Of a stretch of DNA of 64,000 bases, positions 46,872 through 54,330 are shown one piece after another. Every line of letters starts with the position of its first letter. The stretch's first letter is position 1. The DNA is from Saprospiraceae bacterium (GTDB lineage: Bacteria; Bacteroidota; Bacteroidia; Chitinophagales; Saprospiraceae): positions 136,565 through 200,564 of the forward strand of contig JADKCF010000044.1 of assembly GCA_016714765.1 (NCBI GenBank), read 5' to 3'. Both the position numbers and the translations under genes were made by a program. The notes below the pieces were generated by a model. The model saw only the letters and a program-made list of their open reading frames with translations, was not told the origin of the DNA and ran no database searches.

Positions 46872-47643
46872 TTAAATTAATAAATTAATATCAGTTGTGC
46901 TACCTCTATCCATTGATGAATTGTACTTTATGGCAAGTTTTTTACGCAACTCGTGGGGCAATGTTTTGCTTTTTCAAAGAAATTCTTTCACCCTTCCATT
47001 TATTTGGATTTTCTTGATTAAGGTATTCATTATTTGTAAAATTAATGGCAACTTGCTTTAAAACTAATTAAATTTTGACTATCGGCAGCTTCTAAGATGG
47101 TACCTGGTAAACCAGTGAGTTTCCATGGTCCAATTTTGCAGGTAATTTTGGCGAAAACCAAGCTGTATATTCCCGCCCTCTGAATTTTGTTGAAGCTTTG
47201 GTACAAACATAATTTCCTATGGTCTTTTGTTCCTTCGATATTTTCCATTTTATTTTGGTATTCCTAACTCAGTATATATATGAGGAGAAGCATTATAAAT
47301 TCTCTGACACATATTAAATTATTATTAAAATCAGTAAAATAACGATTGCCATGCTGTCTTGCATGTAACAATCTACCATGAGACTACCACTGTTACTTTC
47401 ATTTACTGTTTTGTATGTCATATTCTCATCACCTGTGCGGCCATCTCTATCTACGCATATCATCCCATTTCCTTGATCATAAACAAAAAGAGATTTGCCG
47501 TTTTTATATGACAAATTCGCAGTTCTGGGCAGTCGAATATTATGAAGTGAAGTGATAATATTATACTTTATGGTAACATCTTTCTGACAAGTTACTGTAC
47601 AATTTAAAAAAATACCAAATAAGATGGTTATCAAAAATTTCAT
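46872..47643 (-). pseudogene. Degenerate GLPGLI-family protein
   Basis: The N-terminus (MKFLITILFGIFLNCTVTCQ) is a signal peptide. Joining two frames in the middle gives TIGNYVCTKASTKFRGREYTAWFSPKLPA followed by KIGPWKLTGLPGTILEAADS. This is the GLPGLI family signature: K-x-I-x-x-Y-x-C-x-K-A, frGR-x-Y-x-AWfs and GPwk-x-x-GLPG-x-Ile-E-A. Frameshifts occur near 47130, and others separate the N- and C-terminal parts. GLPGLI proteins often sit beside outer membrane barrel proteins in Bacteroidota; their function is unknown. Confidence 0.75.
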
Positions 47644-47653
47644 TTTGTAAAAC

Positions 47654-48129
47654 TTAAAAGAGTTTATTAAATTCAGTAAGAAGTTCCTCCTTTGCTGGTG
47701 ATGGTAACGATTCAAGAGAATTATTTAGCAACCAATTTTGTGTTCATGTCCTCCGAAAAGCTACTATATCCATTTTATTTATCATTTCGAAAATATTTGT
47801 TGCTTTTGTTCCTACAAGATTTATATCTTTATTTGTATGACTCTTAAGGAGACTGATCACATCAATCCAACGAGATTTTCTCCATAATACACATCTGCTA
47901 TGTTATGCTGATGAATACTATCCTCACATGTCAGAGTGAGTACACAACCAAACAGTCCACTATGGGAGCTACAGCTACATGTGCTATCGGCCCACATTTT
48001 TACATATGCATTGACCATTGGTGCCTCACATCGACATGTGGGTGGTCTGTCCTTAATCTTACTATCACATGCAATTAAAAACAATAGTAAAAGTAATATA
48101 AAAGTTTTTGTTTGCAAATAAGGCTTCAT
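47654..48129 (-). pseudogene. Cys-rich lipoprotein, frameshifted after about residue 85
   Basis: From ATG 48129 (MKPYLQTKTFILLLLLFLIAC) the lipobox Cys21 is followed by TCRCEAPMVNAYVKMWADS, TCSCSSHSGLFGCVLTLTCE and IADVYYGEN. The frame ends at 47857, but a neighbouring frame continues with WIDVISLLKSHTNKDINLVG, ATNIFEMINKMD and then LPSPAKEELLTEFNKLF down to 47654. This is the same helical tail seen in its paralogue at 46338-46809. Both are probably outer-envelope lipoproteins. They share a distinct six- to seven-Cys pattern that I do not recognise from a named family. Confidence 0.6.
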
Positions 48130-48243
48130 AATAAATTTTGCATTAAAATCATAAATTACCAACAGGAAAGTTGGTTTTCCTGTTGGCTTTTTTTCGGGTA
48201 CATTTCAAAAATTTTAGCCAAGCTACATTTTTTACAAGATATG

Positions 48244-48477
48244 TTATCTTACAATGAGATGCACCCGTTTTTCAGTGTTCAGCTTTTCTTGTGCCACTGC
48301 AAATACAATTGCAATAAAGCCAGTGTTGCAAATGTAATTTTGATTATTAGCACAAGTGGCAGAACAATAGCTGAAAAAACTGGCCCCACTGCACGAATGA
48401 TGCAAAGGCTCTGCATTATTTGTCATAGTGGCACTCGTCATAAAAAACATAGAAAAACTAAAAATTAATGTTTTCAT
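48244..48477 (-). CDS. Small secreted Cys-rich peptide
   Basis: The start is placed at ATG 48477; the longer frame runs into an (AAT)n repeat that translates as poly-Ile. The 77-residue product has a signal-like N-terminus (KTLIFSFSMFFMTSATMTNNA), then SCSGASFFSYCSATCANNQ and NYICNTGFIAIVFAVAQEK, four Cys in about 25 residues. It is the first gene of the decayed operon with the lipoproteins, GLPGLI and outer membrane protein. It may be an exported peptide or bacteriocin-like product; no named family is recognised. Confidence 0.4.
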   Translation of the reverse strand: MKTLIFSFSMFFMTSATMTNNAEPLHHSCSGASFFSYCSATCANNQNYICNTGFIAIVFAVAQEKLNTEKRVHLIVR

Positions 48478-48525
48478 AATTAATAGAATTGAAAATGTGA
48501 TTAAAATTAAACTTCTTTTCAAATT

Positions 48526-49730
48526 TATAATAATAATAATAATAATAATAATCTTAGCACATGACAAAAAAACAAATAGCCATGCGTAAATGTTTGATTT
48601 AGAGAATTAAAACATAATTTACGATGGCTACAGGCAAATTTAAAGATTTTGCCTGGGAATTGTACGAGAACCTACCAACATTAACAAAACCGAGGACCGA
48701 TTTTATCTCATTGTTTATCTTATCGATCCTAAAAGTAGGAACGGTAAATCTTGTCAAAATATCAATAGGGATGGGTGTAAAAGCTCAATCTAAATCCAAT
48801 TATCGGCGGATTCAGCGATTCGTTGATGAGGTGCATTGGTGTTTTAGATCATTGGTACCGCTCATACTAAAATGGTCTGGCATCTTTGGCCCCTTAACAT
48901 TGATTATTGATAGGACGAACTGGAAGTTGGGTAAGTCCAATATCAACATCCTTTGCATTAGTGTTTTAGGTGATGGATTTTGTGTTCCATTAATATGGAA
49001 ATTATTGGACAAACGTGGTAATAGCTCCCAAGAAGAAAGAATGGATTTGATTGGTAAATTACTAAAGATACCAAATTTGCCAAAGATAAAAACGATCATC
49101 GGAGATAGGGAATTTGTAGGTACCAAGTGGTTTAAATATCTGAAGAACAACAACATAGGTATTTTATTTAGGATCAGAGATAACCAATATGCAAAGCGAT
49201 ATAACAAGCAATACAAAGTATCGACTATTATCAAGGGTAATACAAGAAAGGGGTGTCAATGTAACGGAAAGCAATATTGGATGGATGATGTCCAAGTTTA
49301 CATTCATGGATTTAGATATAAGAACGGAGAAGGAAAAATAGATAACTTAATCGTTGCATCATTTGAAAGAGAGACAAAGGTGAGTGAAGCATATTCAAAT
49401 AGATGGTTTATCGAGAGTATGTTTAAGAATTTTAAGACGAACGGATTTAATATGGAAGACACCCATATCACAAATCTCGATCGGCTAGAGACATTATTTG
49501 GGCTATTGACACTAGGCTACATATGCGCTATAAATGCTGGAAAAATATTAATGAGAGAAAAGCCAGAATTATTCAAAATATCAAGCAACGGTCGTCCAAA
49601 ACTTAGTATATTTAGGGCAGGAAGGAATGGACGAACGAATAAACATTCAAAGAGAGGAGTAATGAAATTTATTTAACCTAAATATAAATTTGTATGTGCT
49701 TTGCATAGAATTATTATTATTATTATTATA
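48526..49730 (+). mobile_element. IS4-family insertion sequence with (AAT)n / (ATT)n microsatellite ends
   Basis: The transposase gene is bounded on the left by TATAAT followed by repeated AAT (48526-48552), then CTTAGCACATGACAAA. On the right, read inward, there is TATAAT with repeated AAT (49730-49710), then TCTATGCAAAGCACATACAAA. The two ends are thus imperfect inverted repeats that include a microsatellite and a GCACATRACAAA-like core. No clear target-site duplication is seen. The element separates the decayed cargo from the second dinB copy. Confidence 0.65.
48624..49676 (+). CDS. IS4-family transposase (DDE)
   Basis: The 350-residue protein shows the DDE triad of IS4-type transposases: Asp in LTLIIDRTNWKLGK, Asp in KTIIGDREFVGTKWF and Glu in YSNRWFIESMFKNFKTNGFNMEDTH, the last being the conserved C-terminal Y-(2)-R-(3)-E-(6)-K-like region. 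It appears full-length and undamaged, so the element may still be mobile. Its base composition is A+T-rich, unlike the neighbouring dinB copies. Confidence 0.9.
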   Translation: MATGKFKDFAWELYENLPTLTKPRTDFISLFILSILKVGTVNLVKISIGMGVKAQSKSNYRRIQRFVDEVHWCFRSLVPLILKWSGIFGPLTLIIDRTNWKLGKSNINILCISVLGDGFCVPLIWKLLDKRGNSSQEERMDLIGKLLKIPNLPKIKTIIGDREFVGTKWFKYLKNNNIGILFRIRDNQYAKRYNKQYKVSTIIKGNTRKGCQCNGKQYWMDDVQVYIHGFRYKNGEGKIDNLIVASFERETKVSEAYSNRWFIESMFKNFKTNGFNMEDTHITNLDRLETLFGLLTLGYICAINAGKILMREKPELFKISSNGRPKLSIFRAGRNGRTNKHSKRGVMKFI

Positions 49731-49764
49731 TTTTAATATATTTTTAAAAAAACAACCTAACCAA

Positions 49765-50511
49765 GTCTCCAAAATCACAACCGGCAAGCCAACCAATGGC
49801 ACCAAATACGTTCCCAATGGCGAAGAAAAGGGATTTCTTGCTCCGCTGCCCGTAGGCAAGATCCCAGGTGTAGGAGACCAGACGCACAAAAAACTCAACT
49901 TTATGGGTGTACGTACCATCGAGACACTCAGCCAGATACCCATCCGTCTGCTCGAGCGCGAATTTGGTAAGCCCGGACGAAGCCTGTGGGAAAAAGCCAA
50001 TGCCATCGATCCTACGCCCATCGTACCTTACCACGAGCAGAAGTCGATGTCCAAGGAGCGGACATTTGTAGAAGATACCCTCGACGTCATGATGATGAAA
50101 CACCTGCTGCTCGACATGGCAGATAAGCTATCCTTCGAGCTGCGCGCCTCCGGCAAACTCGCATCTACCATCACCGTCAAGATCCGCTACGCCGACTTCA
50201 ATACCTACACCAAACAAAAAAATATCTCCTATACCGCCAATGATCGACTCCTCGGCCAGCATGTACTCGATCTATTCGACAAGGTATATGAGCGTCGGCA
50301 GCTCATCCGACTCATCGGCGTCAAGTACAGCGGTCTCGTGCAAGGCAGCTACCAGATCAATCTATTCGACGATACGATGGAGCACATCCACCTCATGCAG
50401 CAGATGGATAGGATCCGGAGACGGTTTGGTGCTGACTCCATCATGCGCGCAAGCGGACTAGTGAAGGCTAAGGTGTTGTATCAGCCGCATTTGCCGCCGG
50501 ATGGTGGGTGA
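49765..50511 (+). pseudogene. dinB: DNA polymerase IV (DinB), second copy, 5'-truncated
   Basis: This copy matches the first from about residue 147 (SKITTGKPTNGTKYVPNGEE) to the stop. It retains the little-finger domain in frame (ELRASGKLASTITVKIRYAD) but lacks the first ~147 residues and all catalytic carboxylates. One 3-bp gap and scattered changes clustered between 49909 and 49985 separate it from the first copy, while the next ~200 bp are almost identical. It starts 35 bp after the IS right end. It cannot be active alone. Confidence 0.85.
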
Positions 50512-50512
50512 A

Positions 50513-51262
50513 TTATTTTATAGTATTAAAGTTTCTAAAATATTTGATGCCGAATAGAACTGGAACAACTTCCACTTTTACACTATCTTGATCTTTTATC
50601 ATGACATATTCAGCCTTGCTACGCCTTGCACTAACCCAGTTCCCTTTATATTTTATTTCATCTTGCTTTTGTTGCATGACCATTACCTCTCCATTTTGAA
50701 AGTATGTAAAGCTAAGAAGTAAGCCTTGAAAAATTAATATACCGACTAATAAAAATAGAATCCAAAGCCGTCCCAATTCTTCTAGTCTTTGTTTGTTGTG
50801 TTGTTCGAAACCGGGAACTTTATGCTTTAAAATATTGTAAAGACTGGTGCTAAATAGTATTCCAAAAACTATAGAAGACCCCCAGAACCACCACTGACTA
50901 TGAAAATTTTGAGTCCAGATTGTTAATATCATTAAGGCAAAGAATGGAACAAGCAAAAAAAATCCAGAGAAAAATGTAATCAATTTATCATAGCTCGAAT
51001 CCAATACCGGATCATCTTCAAACTCAGGTATTTTACCCCAATCATTTAATACATCTTTTAAACTAATAAGTCCTCTAAGAAAAAGCAAAATACCAGGTAG
51101 CGTTGCTCATTTACTTTGAAAGTCAAAGACATGATCAGCTAAATAAATATATAAAACTCCCAATAATGTAAGAACACCAGGGATTTTCATTGCTTTCAAT
51201 ACCTTTCGATTATTTTCTTTTTGGTAAGCGCTGATGGCTGCCTTTCTTTCTTCTTGTGTCAT
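50513..51262 (-). CDS. Hypothetical membrane protein with an in-frame TGA (51107-51109)
   Basis: A 51-residue frame (MTQEERKAAISAYQKENNRK..., one TM helix GVLTLLGVLYIYLADHV) is followed, in the same frame after one TGA, by a longer frame (from TTG 51088, 191 residues) with two to three further TM segments (FFSGFFLLVPFFALMILTI, WWFWGSSIVFGILFS, LWILFLLVGILIFQGLLL). The continuity suggests one 249-codon gene interrupted by a nonsense change; two separate genes remain possible. Its stop lies 2 bp after the stop of the second dinB copy. No named family is recognised. Confidence 0.5.
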
Positions 51263-51268
51263 CAAAAA

Positions 51269-51991
51269 CTAAGCGGTTTGATGATTTATTGGAACTGTGG
51301 ATACTATATTTTCCATCTTGGCATAAACAAGACTAGTGGAACCTTCTTCTATATTCTGCACTACCCATTTACCATTTTTGTAAATAAATGTCCATACAGA
51401 TTCTACATCCTTAAACTCTTTATCACCTTCCACTATCATATTGTCAGACAACCTGACCAGATAATCTTGCATTTCAGCTTCGATACTTAATATGACTCTT
51501 GAATCTTCTGCATTTTGAGTATTTGAACTCTGCACATATAGCGGTTTAATGTCTTTTATTTTTTTGATTTTCACAATGTTTTTTTGACCTTTTTCTTCCC
51601 ATTTTTCTAGGTGGACATACTTTTGATTTTGCCAGTACCAATCATCCATCCAATCAGACACTTCTTCAATATTATTTTTATCCCAAGCAGTTTGTACTCG
51701 CATAAAAACTTCAGATGCTCGCATTTTTAGTGAAAGCCAATCAAATGCTCTGTTGGATATGGCCAAAGCATGTAGGTCTTTCATTGTTTTTTTAACTGCA
51801 AAATATTCTTTAAGATATGTCCATATTATAAATGGAAAGAAGATCACAAACAATACAAACAATAGAAGTTTGCCCCAAAAGGACTTAGTAATCGCTTTGG
51901 CTATGGAGCCACCAGCAGCTGCCATCATAGGCTCGTTGCTTGAGATTATAAAGATAAATACAATCAAGACTAAGATAATATTCCGTTTCAT
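51269..51991 (-). CDS. Tim44-like domain membrane-associated protein
   Basis: The 240-residue protein has an N-terminal hydrophobic signal or anchor (NIILVLIVFIFIISS), a second TM segment (GKLLLFVLFVIFFPFIIWT) and then a soluble part. FMRVQTAWDKNNIEEVSDWMDDWYWQNQK resembles the Tim44-like fold start (W-x-x-x-D-x-x-x-V/L-x-x-W), followed by a curved sheet (IKPLYVQSSNTQNAEDSRVIL..., VESVWTFIYKNGKWVVQNIEE). Such domains often bind lipids. It is 6 bp upstream of the TGA-interrupted membrane gene in the same operon, together forming the second dinB-bordered cargo. Confidence 0.6.
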   Translation of the reverse strand: MKRNIILVLIVFIFIISSNEPMMAAAGGSIAKAITKSFWGKLLLFVLFVIFFPFIIWTYLKEYFAVKKTMKDLHALAISNRAFDWLSLKMRASEVFMRVQTAWDKNNIEEVSDWMDDWYWQNQKYVHLEKWEEKGQKNIVKIKKIKDIKPLYVQSSNTQNAEDSRVILSIEAEMQDYLVRLSDNMIVEGDKEFKDVESVWTFIYKNGKWVVQNIEEGSTSLVYAKMENIVSTVPINHQTA

Positions 51992-52042
51992 ACTACGTTT
52001 TTAATTTTTTTACAAAGTTACATGCTCATCTTTAATATTTAA

Positions 52043-52126
52043 GCTGTCTCCATCATGCGTGCAAACGGACTAGTGAAGGCAAATGTGTTGTACACATCTC
52101 ATTTGCAGCTAGATGGTAGGTGATGG
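52043..52126 (+). repeat. Third copy of the dinB 3' end (remnant)
   Basis: The 84-bp stretch from GCTGTCTCCATCATGCGTG to GGTGATGG matches the last 28 codons and stop of dinB with about 80% identity. It still reads in frame as SIMRANGLVKANVLYTSH...LDGR-stop. It lies between the Tim44-like gene and the YefM/YoeB pair. Confidence 0.75.
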
Positions 52127-52173
52127 AGAAAAATGAACTATTGAAGAATGACGTTTGTTTAATCAATTATGCA

Positions 52174-52181
52174 TATATTTG
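52174..52181 (+). promoter_or_regulatory. -7 box (TATATTTG) of the toxin-antitoxin operon
   Basis: TATATTTG lies 13 bp before the ATG at 52194, with TTTG at 52154-52157 upstream (16-bp spacing, a little short). It argues for a start at 52194 or 52203 rather than the TTG at 52155. Confidence 0.5.
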
Positions 52182-52193
52182 TATTGTAAAATA

Positions 52194-52454
52194 ATGAAGA
52201 ATATGAATGTTAAGAGTATAATGGATTTTAGGCAAGATTTGGATGCAACCCTTGATAGTGTATCTGAAGACGATGATACAGTAATTATAAATCGACCTAA
52301 TAATAAAGACGTCGTACTTATTTCTCTAAAATCATACAATAGTCTTCAAGAAACTTTATATCTAATGTCTTCTGTAAAAAATAGAGAAAGATTGGACACT
52401 GCAGTTAATGAGATTAATTTAGGAATCAATTTGTTGAAAAAGGAATTGATCTAA
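52194..52454 (+). CDS. YefM/Phd-family antitoxin
   Basis: The 86-residue protein (from ATG 52194) has the YefM fold: MNVKSIMDFRQDLDATLDSV, then DDDTVIINRPNNKDVVLISL, KSYNSLQETLYLMSS and an acidic C-terminal helix (NRERLDTAVNEINLGI) that covers the toxin active site in the family. The gene overlaps the toxin start by one base (TAATG). The pair lies between two dinB 3' remnants. Antitoxins of this type usually repress their own operon. Confidence 0.9.
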   Translation: MKNMNVKSIMDFRQDLDATLDSVSEDDDTVIINRPNNKDVVLISLKSYNSLQETLYLMSSVKNRERLDTAVNEINLGINLLKKELI

Positions 52455-52711
52455 TGAAGTTGCTGACATGGCACATATCAGCGTGGGAAGATTATTTGTA
52501 CTGGCAAGACAATGATAAAGATAATGTAAAAAAAATTAACGGACTACTCAAAGATATACTTCGTAACCCTTTTTCAGGTTTAGGCAAACCAGAGCCATTG
52601 GTAGGAAATTACAAAGGTTATTGGTCCAGCCGTATCAACCAAGAACATAGATTGATATACAAAGTGGAAAACAAAATGATTATTGTAGCTTCTTGTAGAT
52701 TTCATTATTAA
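52454..52711 (+). CDS. Txe/YoeB-family mRNA interferase toxin
   Basis: The 85-residue protein matches YoeB throughout: LLTWHISAWEDYLYWQ, INGLLKDILRNPFSGLGKPEPL with the catalytic Glu, GYWSSRINQEHRLIYKV with the catalytic Arg, and a C-terminal IIVASCRFHY with the catalytic His. YoeB toxins cut mRNA on the ribosome during translation. Length is normal and all key residues are present, so it is probably active. Its stop is 8 bp before the fourth dinB remnant. Confidence 0.93.
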   Translation: MKLLTWHISAWEDYLYWQDNDKDNVKKINGLLKDILRNPFSGLGKPEPLVGNYKGYWSSRINQEHRLIYKVENKMIIVASCRFHY

Positions 52712-52719
52712 TATGAACA

Positions 52720-52807
52720 GTTCGGCTCCGACTCCATCTGCAGGCGAGCGGACTTGTGAAGGCTAAAGTTCTATCAGCCACATCTGCCGGTGGATGGTGG
52801 GTGATGG
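52720..52807 (+). repeat. Fourth copy of the dinB 3' end (degraded remnant)
   Basis: GTTCGGCTCCGACTCCATCT starts a stretch of 88 bp that aligns with the dinB 3' end through GGATGGTGGGTGATGG. It has small gaps that destroy the frame. It is the most decayed copy and marks the right border of the accessory region. Confidence 0.7.
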
Positions 52808-52896
52808 TTTTATAACACTGAACTTTTTAAAATACCTAATTTTTTGGTAAAGTCCAATATTCAATCCACTAAAAGAGGGGGTAAAATATATTAATT

Positions 52897-54327
52897 CTAG
52901 ACTTCGGATTTTGTATTTTCAAGATTTAGTTTATCGAAGTCGTTTTTTAATATACTGCGTGTCAATTCGAGAAGGTCTGTATTTCCCATTGTGGAGTGAA
53001 TTTCCTGACTTTTGACAAGTAGTGTCTGCAATGATATCTGTAATTTGGGCATATTGATTTCGCCGGATTTGAATGCGGCAAGATGGTACATCCACGGAAT
53101 AGAGGGCGTATAGTTGGCACTATCACTGTACAGATCATCCCGTTCCTTGAGTTTGTACAAAGTATAAGCTTTCATTACCCCCGGGAAATTACCATTTATT
53201 AACATGGCTTTAAAATAAGCTGTAAAAAATAAATGCCACCGATGATCGAATATTTCCTTTTTATATGCGGTCAAAAATACAAATGCATGATTTTCTGCCT
53301 GTTTCACTTTATGCAGATCGATCAGTGAAAATACGGTAAAGGCTGTGTGTCCGATTTTACTGTGGAAATTAGGGGATTCCTTGGCCGTGTGCAATGATGA
53401 TTTTAATATTTCATAGGCTTCGTTGGCTTTTTTGGATCTCAGCAATATAGCTACCAGATTATTGACATAATAGAGGTAATCATTGTTGGTTTCTTTGATA
53501 GAAAGACAGCCATAATAGGTTGCCTTTTCGAGATTTTGAAATGAAGAGTAGTACAGCAAGTACTGGCTGTAAAAATTGACCAAAATACGTCTGGAATAGA
53601 AATGACCACTTTTTATCATTTTGTCAAAATAAACAAACTTGTCTTCCAGTATTTCATAGGATCTTCTGTTGTGCGCAATAAAAACAATACGGATCCAGGC
53701 AAGTAATCTGTTGTACCCATCGAGAGATTCATTATAAAAAACGGATGTCAGCCATTGATACCAGTCGTTTTGAGAATCCTTTTTGTGTACATAATGATTG
53801 ATGATTTCATTGGTAGCATCGTGCAATTTGTCATTTACCAGTTTTGAATACTCATAGTCTGTTCTATATTTATTGATAAAAAGGTGCACTATCTCAAAAT
53901 CCCTGTGCCTCAGTCTTATTTGCAAATAGTGTCTGTATATCCTGGATATATCATAGAGTTTTATAAAATTGAAGTGGGATGAATCAGAGGTTTTTAAAAT
54001 TCTAATGAGTTCCTTTTCGTCCTCTTTATTGATGGCGTCGGTCATAATCAATTTTTCCCAAGCAAGCAGTTTTTCAAGGGTTTTGTCTACATCCAGTGCG
54101 TCCAGTAGTTTCGAACACCAGGTTTTGACATAGCTATATTTCCTTTTATCAATACTGTCGTCGTACTCCAGATGATCATTTATGTGGACCGCATTATGTA
54201 TGACTTTTGCAATAATGTCGTTTTTCTCATCTTCTTCAAATTTTTTGTACTGCAACAAAAAATCTGCTTCATGGGGTAAAATTCCTGATGCAAACAGAGA
54301 AAACTTATTTAATCTGGATTTTACCAT
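52897..54327 (-). CDS. Hypothetical all-helical (TPR-like) protein
   Basis: The 476-residue protein has no signal peptide or TM segment. It is built of helical pairs (LINKYRTDYEYSKLVNDKLH, YYGCLSIKETNNDYLYYVN, ILLRSKKANEAYEILKSSL, LLINGNFPGVMKAYTLYKL-like) in the style of tetratricopeptide arrays. I recognise no named family or catalytic motif. It lies 3 bp downstream of fabG on the same strand, so the two may be cotranscribed, and next to the right edge of the dinB-bordered region. Confidence 0.55.
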   Translation of the reverse strand: MVKSRLNKFSLFASGILPHEADFLLQYKKFEEDEKNDIIAKVIHNAVHINDHLEYDDSIDKRKYSYVKTWCSKLLDALDVDKTLEKLLAWEKLIMTDAINKEDEKELIRILKTSDSSHFNFIKLYDISRIYRHYLQIRLRHRDFEIVHLFINKYRTDYEYSKLVNDKLHDATNEIINHYVHKKDSQNDWYQWLTSVFYNESLDGYNRLLAWIRIVFIAHNRRSYEILEDKFVYFDKMIKSGHFYSRRILVNFYSQYLLYYSSFQNLEKATYYGCLSIKETNNDYLYYVNNLVAILLRSKKANEAYEILKSSLHTAKESPNFHSKIGHTAFTVFSLIDLHKVKQAENHAFVFLTAYKKEIFDHRWHLFFTAYFKAMLINGNFPGVMKAYTLYKLKERDDLYSDSANYTPSIPWMYHLAAFKSGEINMPKLQISLQTLLVKSQEIHSTMGNTDLLELTRSILKNDFDKLNLENTKSEV

Positions 54328-54330
54328 GGA

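Noticed and set aside
48526..48552. (AAT)n tract as a phase-variable promoter or coding repeat
   Set aside because: It lies at the IS end with a matching inverted copy at the other end, so it is better explained as part of, or target of, the element.
48478..48567. Poly-Ile N-terminal extension of the small peptide frame
   Set aside because: It is the translation of the (AAT)n repeat at the IS end, read in one frame; the ATG at 48477 with a signal-like segment is a better start.
49690..49764. Start of the second dinB copy at 49690
   Set aside because: The first ~25 residues come from the IS end and flanking A+T-rich DNA, with no similarity to DinB; homology begins at about 49765.
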